DNA of 64,000 nt from Favolaschia claudopus (GCA_037176885.1 JAWWNJ010000062.1:930001-994000), one strand, 5' to 3'; numbered from the stretch's first letter, positions 28,701 through 41,694 are shown. The notes: generated by a model not told the origin, from the letters alone. Made by a program: numbers and translations.

Positions 28701-30596
28701 GGCGGACGGCGATCGTGCCGTTCTCGAACGGCAATTCCACGAACTGCAAGCTGTGCAGGAACAAACTGCACAACAATTGGATGGTTTGCGGATGGAGATG
28801 AATGTCGCAAACGCGGACTCACTTGGGTTGCGGGAGCAAGTAAAACGGTTGGAGCGCGAGCTACGGGAAGCTCGGCATGCTGAACGTGTATTGCGTGAAG
28901 ATCTTGGGGCGGGACGAGCATCACAATCTGACTTCGAGGCGAGACTCGAAAACAGTGATAGGCTTGTTGCTCAACTTCTCGAAGTCGCTCTTGCTTTCCG
29001 TGGCGCGCATGTCAAAGCGCTGAATGCAGCCCAATTGATGACGTCCCATCCTGGTACTGGCGCGAGGTCAAGCAATGGCATGATTGAGTCTACTGCCTTT
29101 TCTTCGTCAATGCGCCATAGTATCATTAGTCAGTTGGATGAACCGTCACCGATTGATCATTCGGACCCGGCGGCTGCTTTGGAGGCTTTGCGTGCTTTCG
29201 ACCACGATCACTTTTTAGAAGCCATAACGAAGACCGGGAGCACAATTCGGAAATGGCAGAAGCAATGTAAGGAGTATCGTGAACGCGCAAAGGGCAAGAT
29301 ATCATTCCGCAATTTCGCGAAGGGGGATCTGGCCTTGTTCTTACCTACACGCAACTCGGTGTCAAAGCCGTGGGCAGCGTTCAACGGTATGTCCCTTATC
29401 CGATACCTCTCGCCCATTGCCGATTGTTTGTAGTGTCATTCCCGCATTACTTCCTGCAAGCAACCGGTCATCTCGCCGAGCAACTGAAGACAAGGGAATG
29501 GATCGTTGCTCGGATTACGTCTATCACGGAGCGCGTCGTGGACCACAATGCGAGTAATGTTTTTACTTCGTCGCAAACACTTGACTCATCCGGTTTATAG
29601 GATACGACCAGTAATCCATATGGGCTGGGGGATGGTGTCAAGTATTACATGCTCGAAGTTGAAGACTGGACCCAACCCAGTCAGCAAAATAAACGGAGAA
29701 CATCATCCCGAAAGGTTTCCAAGGAGAACCCTCAACCTCAACTCAACGATTCCTCCACCTCTACGCTCACACCTGCTCTTCCTTCAGGACCACCCGAAGC
29801 TGAGGAGAATGAGGCTGCTTTCATGACGCATTCCCCAAATCTGCATCTCTTCCCGGTCCGAAACCGCTCTACATCCTCTCCTCCTGTCCGCCCCTCTTCA
29901 CTGTCACGTCTACTGGCCCAAGCTCCTCCAGACTTGCCACCAGAGCCGGCGCCACCTTCACCGAAATCGCCCTCATCTCCAATATCACCCCCTCCTCCAG
30001 CTTCTCCCTCTAATCACACTGGCTCCATACCACAACATGTGCTTGCTCAAAGCTCACCGCTGCGACCAGGTTCACGGGCGTCACGTATTTCCACCACCTC
30101 GCGCTTTTCCGTTGGCCGGATACCTCCCTTAGGAAGCGCCTCCTCGGGTTCGTCAGGAGCGAAAGCCCCGCCCACGACGGCTTTGGCCGAGCAGCTCCTG
30201 CTTGCTTCATCGCCAGAGGAGAATTCCTTCAGAACTCCTTCCACGCCTTCTCCAGATGGCTCACAGACCGACGGTGTATCAAACGTTCTTCGCCATAGTC
30301 GGCGGCGGACGTCCTCATATCATGTCTCGCGCACTTCGCCGCTGGCTCCGACGTCTGTCTCGGAAAGCACGAGCACCAGTACTGCTACTGCTGGGCCCGT
30401 CAAGCCCACTGTTACAGCGAGCAATGCGCTTGCGAACCTGGCTAGCAGCTGGGGCGTGTCGTTCGGTCGAAAGAAGAAGGCTGACATTATAAATGCTACT
30501 CTGACTTCGACAGCAGAGGCGGAGGGCGGTTCTGGTGATGGCGATCGAATAGATAGATCCCAGGAGACGGCGTCTGAGCTGCTCAAACGGTTCTGA
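25764..30596 (+). CDS. atg11: Autophagy scaffold protein Atg11
   Basis: Seventeen exons (25764-25805, 25865-25893, 25945-26074, 26127-26223, 26276-26683, 26736-26829, 26875-26957, 27007-27039, 27091-27149, 27205-27406, 27454-27508, 27556-27713, 27760-27918, 27967-28005, 28055-29386, 29434-29549, 29601-30596) give 1343 aa. The N-terminus has a ubiquitin-like stretch (LAYLPDGRRLTNSNIRDL). The middle has AQSILEVMAKLSASERKRRQ and GMDDPVP. Long coiled coils span about residues 530-880. The C-terminal ATG11 domain contains GDLALFLPTRN and YYMLEVEDWTQPSQ. A Ser/Pro-rich tail of about 300 residues follows. Atg11 links cargo receptors to the Atg1 kinase in selective autophagy. The intron 29550-29600 appears to begin GC (AAT|GCGAGT): the nearby GT gives the wrong phase. 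Confidence 0.92.
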
Positions 30597-30699
30597 TTAG
30601 ATGCGCCTGATGAAGACACTCCCGATATATACGCTATGCAGTATAAGATCCTATATAATTTACCTTGCTTTAGGTGGAACCGATAGGCAGACAACCGCA

Positions 30700-31982
30700 T
30701 CATGAAACTCCACGAAACTCCATGTCCAACATGCCTTCCTGCCAGAGCATAGCGAACGCGCTGCGGATGTCCTCTTCACACCCGTAAATGTTGAAGTCGA
30801 CCTCAAAGCTATTAACAACAACGCTTAGCCTACGCAGCGACGCCATCTGTGGGGAGACGAGAGCGCGCTCTAGGGCTTCCAAGCGAGAAAGGTACAGGAG
30901 GTCTCGTTCGTCAATGTTGATATTGAGAACAATATGCTCAATAGGGACACTGGGGCGTGTTGTAGATAGGATATTAGCTGCCCATGTTACCGGGTCGAAA
31001 TTGTCTGGTGAAGTCGAGAACTCGAAAAAGATTGTCAACTCCAGGGTTCTAAGCTGGGATAGTCTCTGAATATTGATGTTGGAAGCGTCGGCTATGTATC
31101 GTCAATTATAATAGACCGTAGGAGAACCCGATGCTTACTGTGATGATGGAGAAGGCGGATGTGTAGATGCTCGAGATTGACGCTCTCGTCTAGTAGATTT
31201 TGGGTCTCAGTCTCTAGATCAGGGGCGGTGATGGTGGTGTCAAGAAGGCGGAGGCTCTGCATATCGAAGGCACTCCGCACTGAGTGAAGGACGGGGACAA
31301 GGGAGGGATCCAAGGTCAATGATGCAAGACCTAATCGCGTGTTGAGAAGGCGGACTTCGCCACCGCCTGAGCTTTTGACGAGGACTGGGGAGAAAACGAG
31401 TGAATTGACATTGCTACAGCTGTGCAGGAAAGAGAGCAATTCCTCGCTCCGCCTGAAGCGTAAATGATGCAGTCCGACGGATGTCAAGGACGGCAATGCG
31501 ACTGTCTTTTGTAGAGCCTGGATGAGAGCGGGTGGGAAGGAGTCCCAATCTAACCACACATCGGATTGGATCGAGAGGGAGGTGAGGGAGGTCAGAGAGC
31601 TGAGAATCTCCGGGAACGCGTCCTTTCGCATCCAGCGAGCAGATCCAACTCCCGTACCTTCCACGAGGGTAAGGGAGCGAACTGCCGGAGCCAAATGAGG
31701 TGATTCTGCGAGGACACGAGAGAATGCTTTGAAAGTCAAGGACTTTGACTTGACCCAGTACCGAGAGGGCGGTACAATACGTATTTCTGCGAATATATGC
31801 TTCTGGCTGGTGCCCCGAAAGGCGCGAGCGACACGAGCACAAGCTGTGAGGCTCTCAACATCTGTTACATCCAGGATAAGGTCGATTAATTCTTGAGGCA
31901 ACGTTGGCCGCTGTTCTGGAGGGCTTTCATGGACGGTAACGGGATTCGAAAAATTGGAGGGTGTGAGAGCTCGGAAGATCAT
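30700..31982 (-). CDS. F-box-like protein with leucine-rich C-terminal part
   Basis: Two exons (31139-31982 and 30700-31091) joined across a 47-nt GTAAGC...TAG intron give 411 aa. An F-box-like segment sits near the N-terminus (LPQELIDLILDVTDVESLTACARVARAF). Regularly spaced leucine-rich stretches follow (LTSLSIQSDVWLDW, LPSLTSVGLHHL, LASLTLDPSLVPVL), as in the many basidiomycete F-box/LRR-like proteins. Such proteins are thought to bring substrates to SCF ubiquitin ligases; the target is unknown. The start chosen is the ATG at 31982, only about 170 bp from the divergent GH71 start, so the two share a very short promoter. Confidence 0.78.
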
Positions 31983-32154
31983 CGCAAGGAGAAGCGTCCT
32001 GCTTTGCAATTGAGTCTAAGGTCAAGTAGGTACTTGCCGCGGCGAGCTCAACCCAAAGAGTCACAAGGAGTGACATTTTGTCACATTCGCGGTTTCTTAA
32101 CCCCACCACCACCAAACCAGCCTCGAACTAGGCCACATCCATCTCGCCGCAGAA

Positions 32155-33656
32155 ATGGCGTCGCCCAGCCTATTCATTCGCTCACTTCTCCTCCTCCTCT
32201 ATGTGTCGCTTGGCTTTTGTACACCAGTCCACGTAGGATCGCTATTGGGCCCAGTCACATCCGATTCTATTGCTAGTGAACTTGAACACTCCTCGCCCGC
32301 CCATTCTGAACCCTTGGCGACCTCCTCAAACTTGGTTGTGGCTCACGTCATCGTTGGGAACACTTACAAGTACAAAGAAGACGACTGGCTTCAGCGTATG
32401 CTTACTTGTACTCACCATCACAACCCGCTAATAGTTCTTGCCAGAAATCGCGCTCGCCCACTCCAAGGGCTTCGATGCGTTTGTCCTCAATGTCGGTTCG
32501 GACTCCTGGCAGGTTGATCGAGTCGAGGCGGCTTTCGATGTAGTCCGGCCTTTCAAATCCTTTAAACTGTTTCTCTCCTTCGATATGACCGTCATTCCTT
32601 GCTCTGCTGAGGGTGACGCCTGGCTCATTCAACACTATCTCGGGAAGTTTGGTTCTCTGTCGAGCTATCAGAAGATGGAAGGCAAGCCTCTGGTATCTGC
32701 ATTTTCGGGACAGGACTGCAAGTTTGGATCCAATACTGTCAATGAGGGCTGGTCTTCTGCTCTAAAAAGCGAGTCTTCCGAACCGGTTTACTTCATGCCT
32801 TCTTTCTTCGTGGACCCTGCGGAATTTTCCGAGCTCTCTGTCATGGATGGAGGTTTCAACGTGAGCCCAAGCATTGTTCGAGTTCCTCTTTATTTACATA
32901 CGAATACAGTGGAACTCGGCCTGGCCGATGGGAAACTACGAGATCAACTTTGAGACTGATAACGACTGGATCAAGCACCTTGGCGATCGCAAGTACATGG
33001 CCGGGATTTCTCCTTGGTTCTTTACACACTATTCGCCGCAAACATACAATAAAAATTTCATCTACTTGGCGGATAATTGGATGCTCGCGCGCCGATGGGA
33101 GCTACTTATCGCCAACCGTGACAAGGTCCCCATCGCCCAGGTCATCAGCTGGAACGATTTCGGCGAATCGCACTATGTCGCGCCACTATTGAAGGACGAT
33201 TCGCAACCAATGTCGGAGCAATGGGTGGACGGCTTCTCACACGACGGATGGCTCGACCTGTTTGCGTATTATATCCAGGCGTACAAGACCGGCGCATATC
33301 CTCGTATTACCAGAGACCGCATCTTTCTATGGGCTCGGCTGTATCCTGCCAAAGCCGAGGCCAATGATTCCGTTGGGCCACCTACCGGCAGCGACTGGAC
33401 TCAAGACTACCTGTGGGCTATAGTACTCCTCACGTCTCCGGCCAATGTTGTCCTCCAATGCGGTTCAAGTCGTGAACAATTCGCAGCGCCGGCTGGGCTC
33501 TCCAAGTTGAAGCTTCCGCTGAAGAACCCCGGGTCTGTCTCTGCGTACATCCTTCGAGGCGACGAATCGGATGTGAAGTTTTCGCCGTCAGGATTCGACT
33601 TTTCCTCCTCTCCTCCGTCGTATAATTTCAATGCCTTCGTTGCCGCCTATCCTTAG
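32155..33656 (+). CDS. Secreted alpha-1,3-glucanase (glycoside hydrolase family 71)
   Basis: Three exons (32155-32395, 32445-32860, 32910-33656) give 467 aa. A signal peptide is clear (LFIRSLLLLLYVSLGFCTP). GH71 features are visible: VVAHVIVGNTY and DWLQQIALAHSKGFDAFVLN near the N-terminus, FFVDPAEFSE, GISPWFFTHY, and VISWNDFGESHYVAP, where the conserved acidic residues lie. The family cleaves alpha-1,3-glucan of fungal walls, so the likely roles are wall remodelling or feeding on other fungi. No binding module is attached. Confidence 0.93.
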
Positions 33657-33852
33657 ATTTTCTTTTGGGTTCGGGGGATCTGATGGTCGGAACTGTATTT
33701 CTATGGATTTGTCTGGATGTATCATTACTAGCCTGTACATGTACAATATCTGTATTTACTATTTGTCGACTGTATTCCCAAAAAGGAAAGGATGCGACGA
33801 TTAGTTTGACCTTGTTACTCTGAATCTCATCAACTTTCTCTGAACCATACCA

Positions 33853-34609
33853 ATGCTTCGCGCTTGTAGTAGGACGGCGGGTCCTGCTACGGCATTCCGG
33901 GTTGGGCCCTCCTTCATCCGCAGCAATGCGACTTCTTCCACCTCGCCCGTACAAGCAGCCACCGTGGAGGTGCCAGGCTCGTCGGAGGTCGTCCCAGCAG
34001 CAACTCCAGAGATAATGACGGCGGATGTCATTAGTGGTGCCCCTTGTGAGGGCATTCATATCGTTGCGCGCCGAAGAGAGAACTGACGCGATTCAGCACA
34101 ACTCCGTCATCGCGCGGTGAGAGTTTACATGCCGACGCGAAACACGATGCAGAGCGGCGGGGCCAAAGGCGAGCGGTGGAGGATTGACTTTGATATTCTA
34201 CAAGGAGGCGGACGATGGGAGAATCCTCTCATGGGATGGGCCAGCTCGTGCGCATAAATTGTTACCCACTTGACCCTCATCCTCACATACTCTCTTTCGG
34301 CAGGGCGGACTATGTGCAGGGCACCCGATTGACATTCAAGTCGCAGGAGGACGCTATCAACTTTGCGAAGAAACAAGGCAAGATTATCTTTCCATTCCTT
34401 TCACCTTCGTTCGTTATGTTCTGACAATTGAACGTTTGTTTGCAGGATGGGATTATTATGTGTACGCCTCCCCCGGTTTTGACTAGAATATGTTAATTAA
34501 CCCTCCATATCACAGGCAACAACCAACGGTGAAGAGGATCCCGCCGAAGAATTACAGCGAGAATTACCTGTATCGTCCGAACAAATTGCGTATTCAGAAG
34601 ACAAAGTAG
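33853..34609 (+). CDS. ndufs4: NADH:ubiquinone oxidoreductase subunit NDUFS4 (18-kDa, AQDQ)
   Basis: Five exons (33853-34045, 34097-34247, 34304-34377, 34446-34461, 34516-34609) give 175 aa. The N-terminus is Arg/Ser-rich (MLRACSRTAG...) and looks like a mitochondrial presequence. The core matches complex I NDUFS4: VRVYMPTRNTMQSG, WENPLMGWASSADY, LTFKSQEDAINFAKKQGWDYY and a basic C-terminus. It is an accessory subunit of the complex I peripheral arm. The intron 34378-34445 begins GC (CAAG|GCAAGA): only this boundary joins KKQ to GWDYY in frame. Exon 4 is 16 nt. Confidence 0.92.
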
Positions 34610-34889
34610 AGCCACTTGTAACCGCGTAATTGAATGCTATCTGCGGGAACACGGAATCCCTAGTTTTAGTGTATCTCTGAGCGCTGAGCCTCTACCTTGC
34701 TTCGAAGTTCTAAGTTGGCCCCTCAAGCCGACTCCTGGCCGGCTCCCAATTGACATTCGATTCGATCATATTTGGTCCCACGATCGGGGCCCTTCGAGGA
34801 GCTCGCTCGTTCGACCACTACCTCCATCTTATGCCACTTTTCCTTGCCTGAAGTCTTCACGAACTCAACGCCACTCGCCCTGCTCATCT

Positions 34890-37800
34890 ATGGGAGATAT
34901 ACAAACTAGACCCTTTTCCAAAAACTACAGGTGCGACTCGGCCGAAATGCATCCAAAGCGCGTCTCAACAGCCAGCCTAGTGGTCTCATAAATCAGTCTG
35001 TAATAACCCTGGTCATTACAGTAGTATGCGTTACCGGACAAGAACTCATGAAGCGGGCTCGGAGGGGGAGCAAATACAATCCGGAGACACAGGCTCTCGG
35101 TAGTCGTGAGTCTTGGGAATTCGGATAGTGAGTGTTTTGTTATTCGGGCAAGCCTCTGCCGGACCATGTCGAAGAACATGGATTCCCGTGTTTTAATGCG
35201 AGTCCGGGGAGGTGTTCGTAAAAATCCTGATGCAATACTGAATATCATTACCCAGTTTGTACCAAGGTCGGTCTTGGGCAAAGTGAGTTCACGCGTATCT
35301 TCCTTTCCTTCAATTTATTGACCAAAAATCTAGATATCCCTCGCCACCTACTCCCCGAGGATGGCCACTATCCTGGGTCCCACAGGTGGTCTGGTATCCT
35401 CCAGACAAGATGAACGAATTGCGAGGAGTGGACGCGACTTTGTACATTCGATGGCTCCGGGGTTGCTGTGCGTTTATGCCCTCTCAGTTCACTCGTGGAA
35501 CTCACTCACACCGGTCACTCAGTCTTCTTCGTTTTGCTCCACACTTTCACGACATTCCCGATTCTGTTCCCCATCCATGTGGAATTCTCCTCCGACTCGA
35601 TCTCTAAAAAATCCATGACTCGGGCCTCTATCACTTCCCTGGTCGCCTCACCGAAGGGCTTGTCGCTCTTGTGGATCCATATTGTTCTCCTCTTCTGGAT
35701 CACTCTGTCATGGATGGGGACTTTGCTCTGGATATGTCACGGAGCCTTCCAGCTTCGCGCAGACAAGATCGCCATTGCAGTGAGGCGCATGGCGGCCCAA
35801 GACCCGGCGGACACCACGTGTTATCCTCATCCGCATCCACAGTACGCGTTCACGGATGTCCCGAGTCAAGACCGGCATCACCCTAACACTGGCCTACGGT
35901 TGCGGACAGTGATGGTGTCTAATGTCCCACCGGCCTTGCGCGACGAGAAGACTTTGAAAGAGTACTTCGAGTACTACTTGTCTCGCGAAATCGAAAAGCC
36001 GTCCCTCGGTCTGACTTCTTCTACTCAGCCGGGCTTCATCAACAAATCTGTGGCCTTCCTGTTTAACCGAGCCAAGCGCCTGCCTATCGCCCCCATTCCC
36101 CTTTCGTCTGCCGCCCGCGATCAAGCCTCGACCGACAAGAAGAATGAGGCCAGTACATCGGAACCAACAAACAGCGCACCAGTCATCGAAAAAGTGGTCG
36201 TCGCTCGAAAGATGACTGAACTTGCCTCTCTTCTTGAGCGTCGCGAGGAGATACTACGCTCCTTGGAGACAGCTCATATCAAGTTGGCCAAGAAGACTGT
36301 TCTCGCCGTTCAGCATGCGATGGCTCGGCAGGACGCGCACAAACCGGCGGTCTCGACACATCACAAACCGAAACGACGTGTGGGTGACGCAGAGCGCGAT
36401 AATGGTGACGAGGGGACGTTGAGCGAGGAGGACCGGATGAAGCAGCTCATTGAAGTCATTGGTCCGTTTGTGGAGGAGTTTGGACTGCGATCCAATGCGC
36501 CACGGACGAAGAAGGCTCTGTTTTCGAAGCATGAATTCAGGAAAGTTCGGCAAGAGGGCTCGCAGGATTCGGACAGTGACGCAGGGGAAGGCCGGGGCTA
36601 CCCGCCTACTTCTCCTGTCAAGACTGTCCATGGTCGCACGATATACGATGCTCTACTTTCTCTCCCGAGGAGCAGCCTCGACGCGTATCAACCTCTGATC
36701 AACCTCTCCCACCTTTTCCGTGGCAAGATTGTCCCCTCGATCGACTATTATACGGCGAAGTTTAACCTGTTGACTTCCTTCATCACGGAAAACCGCGCTA
36801 AAGCCGTCGCCGACTTTGATCCTGTGTCTACTGCGTTCGTCACTTTTGCGGACCCTGCGGATGCTCGCAGGGCTTGCAATTATCTGGCGGTGCATCCCAA
36901 CAATCCACTGCAATGCCTAATTACTATGGCACCTGCGTACCAGGATCTGGACTGGATTCGGGTTATGAAGTCTTCGTATAATGGAGAGGTACGCTCCGAA
37001 TGCTTTATCTCTTTTTAGTCATTCTGACGACAGTATTAGTTTGTAAAAGATTGGGTCGTGAACATCGGTGTTTGGTAACAAAACATCTCTTTGTTTTCGC
37101 AAGATGAGTCTAATTTCGTACAGGGGTTTCACTGTTTTCTGGCTCTTCCCTGTGTCTCTATTGGTCGGTCTGGTCTCCATTCAGAACATCTCTGCGTTCT
37201 TGCCGGCTCTGGTCAGTCCATAGCTCTACATGATCTTCCTCCGCCTCACCTTCCCTCTAGAAAGCCTACTTGGACAGGCATCAATGGGAGGAAGATTTAA
37301 TCCAATCATTCCTCCCCACGCTGCTCGTCTCACTGCTTGCTCTATCTATCCCTCCAATCCTACTTCTAATCGCGAAGAAAGCACACACTATCACCACCCT
37401 CTCCGCACTACACGACCTCATCTTGACCCGATACTACAAGTTCCTTATCGTCAACGTTTTGGTGTTCTTCTGCGTAGGAACTGCGGCGTTGCAATCAGTC
37501 TTGAACTCCTTCAAGGCTGTCCAAACGTCAAACGTGAATATTCTGCAAATCGTGGCAGACAGCTTCCCAACAGCTGGTCCATTCTATGTCGGATGGCGTG
37601 AGTGTTCCGTGCTAGCTTCGCAAAACGAGCTCTGAATTTTTGCAGTGATCTTCAACGTGGGTATGCACGGCGGGTTTGAGATCGCATTGCGTAAGTTCTT
37701 CGCAAATCATGCTATCGTTGTCGACTGATATTCCTTTCAGTCGGTGTAAGTTTTCGAGGCGCGTTTAGTGACGAAGATTAATCGAAGTCATAGCTCCCAC

Positions 37801-39783
37801 TGATCCTCTATCCCAAAACTCGAGGTCAAGTCACCCCGTACGTCAATTTCTTTGCAACTAGTGCGCTTCACTCAATTTTATCCATAGCCGGAAACGAGCC
37901 GTTGGTATCCGGCCAAGAACATTCAATTTCTACTGTGAGATGACCTCTTCGGTGCTCTTGAAACCTCAATAACTCTGCGTTCAGATTGGTTACCTACGCA
38001 CCTCCTGGTCATTCATGTCCTGATGCTGTTCATGATTTTGAATCCTTTTGTGATTCCTTTTGGCGCCATCTATTTCTTCATTGAAGCGGGTATGTGACCA
38101 CAAATAATGTCGTATCCTTCCGCTCATTTTCATCTAGGTGTCGTGAAAAACCAGGTCAGCTGTCGCGACGAACACTGTTTTTATGTTTCTGAGGTTTTAT
38201 GATCTAGTTGATCCACGTCTACGCCAAGAACTACGAGCTCAACGGTCAAGTGATTATGGTTCGAATTGCCCGATATTCCCTGGATGGTGAATTTCTTCCC
38301 TATATGTACTGCGTAACATTGCTGATGGGAGTGTACCAGGTCTCATACTTTCGCAAGCGGTTTTCATGGCCTACATGATTGTCCTCAAAAAGACCGCCAA
38401 TGTTGCATTGGCCGCTATTCTTGTCGTTTTCACGGCCACTGTTAAACTGCTGTGAGCCTCTAAGAGCGATTCCTAATGCATATGCTTACAACACACAGAA
38501 TAACGCGCATGATTCGAACTCAATTCGAGCATGATGATATAGTGGAGGCCCAGCTCATCGTCTCCCGCGCTCATGATGCCGAAAATGGACATGAACATCC
38601 AAACCATGATCGAGACAGTAATGAGCATGATTCTGCTGAAGAAAGGTCACCACCACCACCAGCCGACACGCTGTTCTCGTTCCGACTTCCTGCTTGGGTG
38701 AACCTTTCGTATGCTACTGTGCGCCCTCATCGCCCTGTCAAGTACCGGCCAAACCCCTTCGGTTTTCGGGATCAGTCCTTTTCGCGGCTAGGCTCGATGA
38801 ATTTTGAGTCTCCCAACAAACGTTCTTCGGAAGCTCAAAGACTGATCAACAGCCATGGACAGTCTCGGTTACCTGGTGGCTCGAAGGAGCAGCCTCACAT
38901 CACCCACGATATGTCTGGCCCTGTCGTGCCACATCCTCCTCTACCGGTCTGGGACGATGATGACACTGCAGACCTCCCTTACGATAATCCATTCTATACG
39001 AGGACGATCAGCAACGCTTTGTGGCTTCCTCGAGATCCCTTCGGAAAGCTAGATCTAGACGACACTGTCGATCTCAATATAGCTTTAACTGTGGATTCCG
39101 CCGGTGGTCGTTTAGGGATGTGGACAGAACTGCCAGAGTCTGCATCACCTCAGCCGATGTCGGAAATTTCGAGTGTCATTACACCACCAGAGGAGCGTAC
39201 GGTTTCGGAATTGACCTCGCAGGAATACGATGGCAGTGAAGAGATTGAGCTGCCCTTGATCATCGCCAAGCGTGCGCAGGCCAAGGACGACGTCGAGCAG
39301 ACCATGCGCCCGCGACGAAATTCGACTTTCCGCCGTAAACCCAGTGGCACGAGTACAATCGGGTCAAAGGCGCGGCGGCCAAGTCTCGCTCCCCGGATAT
39401 CCTCTCGTTCTGTTTCAGACAGTGGAAGAGGTCGATCAGCTTCAATCATGTCCACTCTACGTCCACCCACGATTGGCCGCGTTCGATCGACAGACTGGGA
39501 GCTTGGGGTGCGTCCTGATGTCCATGCTCAAGCCGAATTCGTCGTCGCACATTCGGCGTCATCCCTTTCGGTTGAACCACCTCCGATGAACCAGCAGCGG
39601 TCGAATATATCTACGCAGGCTGCTATAGCTCATGAGGTCCTTGCTGAGGAGCAAGTCGCTTTGGCCGACCGGCTCGAGGAAGAGGAACGAGAAGCCGAAA
39701 AGGCTTCAAAACCAAGGTCATGGTTCACCGCCTGGATGTTCAAGTCGGATCCTCCTGCCCAGCCACCGGCGGCGAATCGATGA
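34890..39783 (+). CDS. CSC1/OSCA-type calcium-permeable osmosensitive channel
   Basis: Seventeen exons give 1340 aa: 34890-34930, 34972-35127, 35256-35282, 35334-35467, 35523-36988, 37040-37074, 37124-37211, 37261-37597, 37646-37690, 37741-37745, 37794-37837, 37888-37934, 37985-38089, 38138-38154, 38208-38286, 38340-38451, 38499-39783. The start MGDIQTRPFSKNYSQPSG and GLINQSVITLVITVV begin the N-terminal TM region. Next come FPILFPIHVEFSSDSI, KSMTRASI and GLSLLWIHIVLLFWITLSW, then a long cytosolic loop with coiled coil. The C-terminal channel domain contains GFTVFWLFPVSLLVGLVSIQ, LLIAKKAHTITTLSALHD and GPFYVGWLIF. A hydrophilic tail of about 420 residues follows. The family conducts cations in response to membrane tension. 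Exon 37741-37745 is only 5 nt, yet both frame and family sequence (EIALLG/LPLILYP) need it. The intron 35128-35255 is long (128 nt) for this genome. Confidence 0.93.
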
Positions 39784-40001
39784 GCTCGAGCCATTTCTTT
39801 ATTATTTTGTACTCGCATCTCTGGATACCCTTCGGAATAACTAGAACATATTTTTACGACATGACCACCTACGCGTGATGTACGATATATACCGAGCTCC
39901 CAACTTGTATTCTACTATTCAACGAATTTTGCACGATGTTTTTCCCCGGCTGAACTTCGCAATCGAGATAGACCCAGGCTGGTCAACTGAACTGTGGCCA
40001 C

Positions 40002-40010
40002 TTATATATT
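40002..40010 (+). promoter_or_regulatory. TATA box candidate for the GH131 gene
   Basis: TTATATATT lies about 35-40 bp upstream of the ATG at 40044. It is an unusually close but clean TATA-like run. Confidence 0.4.
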
Positions 40011-40043
40011 AGGTGTCTTGAGAGGAGTTGAATCCCATACGCC

Positions 40044-41694
40044 ATGGCACTACTGACCTGGGTTACTCTTGGGCTTTACTTCCTTTTATGCAGAGCTGGG
40101 ACGACCATTTGGTAGGAGTTCTCTGGCAAACGGAGATTGCCCTGCCTCATTTTTTTGGATTTCTCCAGGTCAGGTAGTTTTAATACCTATCCGACGGCAG
40201 CCAGCTTTGATAACTGTGAGTTGAGGCGCTATTGTCCAACTTTCGCTTGACTGATTGGTCTCAGGGAGCTGGGGTAACGAGGTCCATTCAGAACCCCTCG
40301 AACGCCTGATTTCTTTACAATTCACACTGATCAATAGGTTGGAGAATACCAATGGTATATCCACGGTTCCCAGAACACATCTCAGTATCTCGGTCTCAGT
40401 CCTTCGTTCAAGAACCCGGCAGACACAAGCGAGACCAATGGGCTCAGATTAACCGTAGACGCGACGTCAACCTGGAATGCCCAGTTTGAAAGAACAGAGC
40501 TCATTCCTCAGGTAAGTCGGCAATTCACAAGTCGAATCTGACCTGGGGAGCTGACGTTCGGTGAAGACGACTCAAAATCTGGGAACCGGGAATCTGTTCT
40601 ACCACTTTTCCATTTCTCACCCGTCGACAAATCTTCCAGATGTAAGTTCCACCAGCCGTAGGGTGCAGTACAAGTACTCAACGTCGCGTCTAGTCAACAA
40701 TTGAACACCAGGTATTTTTGTCAAATCGCTGACCGTGATGTGGGAACCTTGCCCTGACGAAAATCTAGATCTGTTTCTTCGAAAGCCACTTTACGGAGGT
40801 AGGCCATTATAAAATTGCCGCTTGTTTCAGCACCTTAACATTGGCATTAGCTCAAATACGGCGTTGGGCCAAACAGCTCTCACCTGACATGGATGGTACA
40901 CCGTATTTACTCATTTTCAGTGCAAAGGCTAACGCGACAACTCGCAGGTCACAGGAGTCAGCCATTGGGACACGGCATTCGTACCAGGAACATGGTACAA
41001 TTGTACGTTTCCTCCGTCTTGATCTTTTAAATGGTCTGATCTGGAATGTAGTCGCGTACGATATCGATGCAAGTGGCAGTCGAATGTCCTGCTGCAGCGT
41101 GTCTGATATTCATTCCAGTTCACGGCGGGAACGGTCGGACTCTGGGCCAGCACTGGGTCAAACCCACTGGTCAAGGTTGTGCAAAACGTAGCTGCTGCGA
41201 CGTCGACCAACTCTGCGGACTGGCATCTTGGAGTGCTCCGTATTTCGAACACCGGAACAGAAGACTACTATTTCAGCGGCGTTTACATCGAGAGCGGTCC
41301 TGTCACCACAAGCGTTGGAACGGGTTCAGGTAGCGGCACAACTTCGGCGAGTTCGTCGACTATCACGACGATAAGCAAGTCATCGACAATTTCCACAACG
41401 ACCACGTCCTCGACGACCACAGCATCAGGGCCGCAACAGACACAGTACGGACAGTGCGGGGGTAAGTGATTGAATTATATTATAATGATCCCAGCTCACC
41501 TACAAGTTATTTAGGGACCGGATATAGCGGTCCAACGAGCTGCCAGGTAAGTTGCTTCCTCAACGAGACCTTTGCAACTCACCTATCTCCCAGTCTCCAT
41601 TTACATGCAAGGCCATCAGTGCGCCATATTATTACCAGGTGAGCAAAGTTGTCGTGTATTCTTCCCGATATTCAACAGCGGTTAGTGCCTGTAA
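40044..41694 (+). CDS. Secreted GH131 beta-glucanase with C-terminal CBM1
   Basis: Fourteen exons (40044-40111, 40169-40215, 40265-40281, 40338-40511, 40567-40641, 40694-40711, 40769-40798, 40851-40895, 40948-41002, 41052-41068, 41119-41461, 41515-41546, 41594-41638, 41686-41694) give 324 aa. A signal peptide is followed by GH131 features: WSGSFNTYPTAASFDNWSWG, YQWYIHGSQ, RTELIPQT, EHQICFFESHFTELKYG and DWHLGVLRISN. A Ser/Thr-rich linker leads to a CBM1 with the usual Cys pattern (QTQYGQCGGTGYSGPTSCQ), ending YYYQCL. GH131 enzymes cut beta-1,3/1,4/1,6-glucans; CBM1 binds crystalline cellulose, so the enzyme works on plant cell walls. Intron 41069-41118 begins GC (GAT|GCAAGT). Three exons are only 17-18 nt. 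Confidence 0.93.

Noticed and set aside
31414..31842. Minus-strand 142-codon frame with several Cys
   Set aside because: Out-of-frame shadow within the F-box-like gene's first exon.
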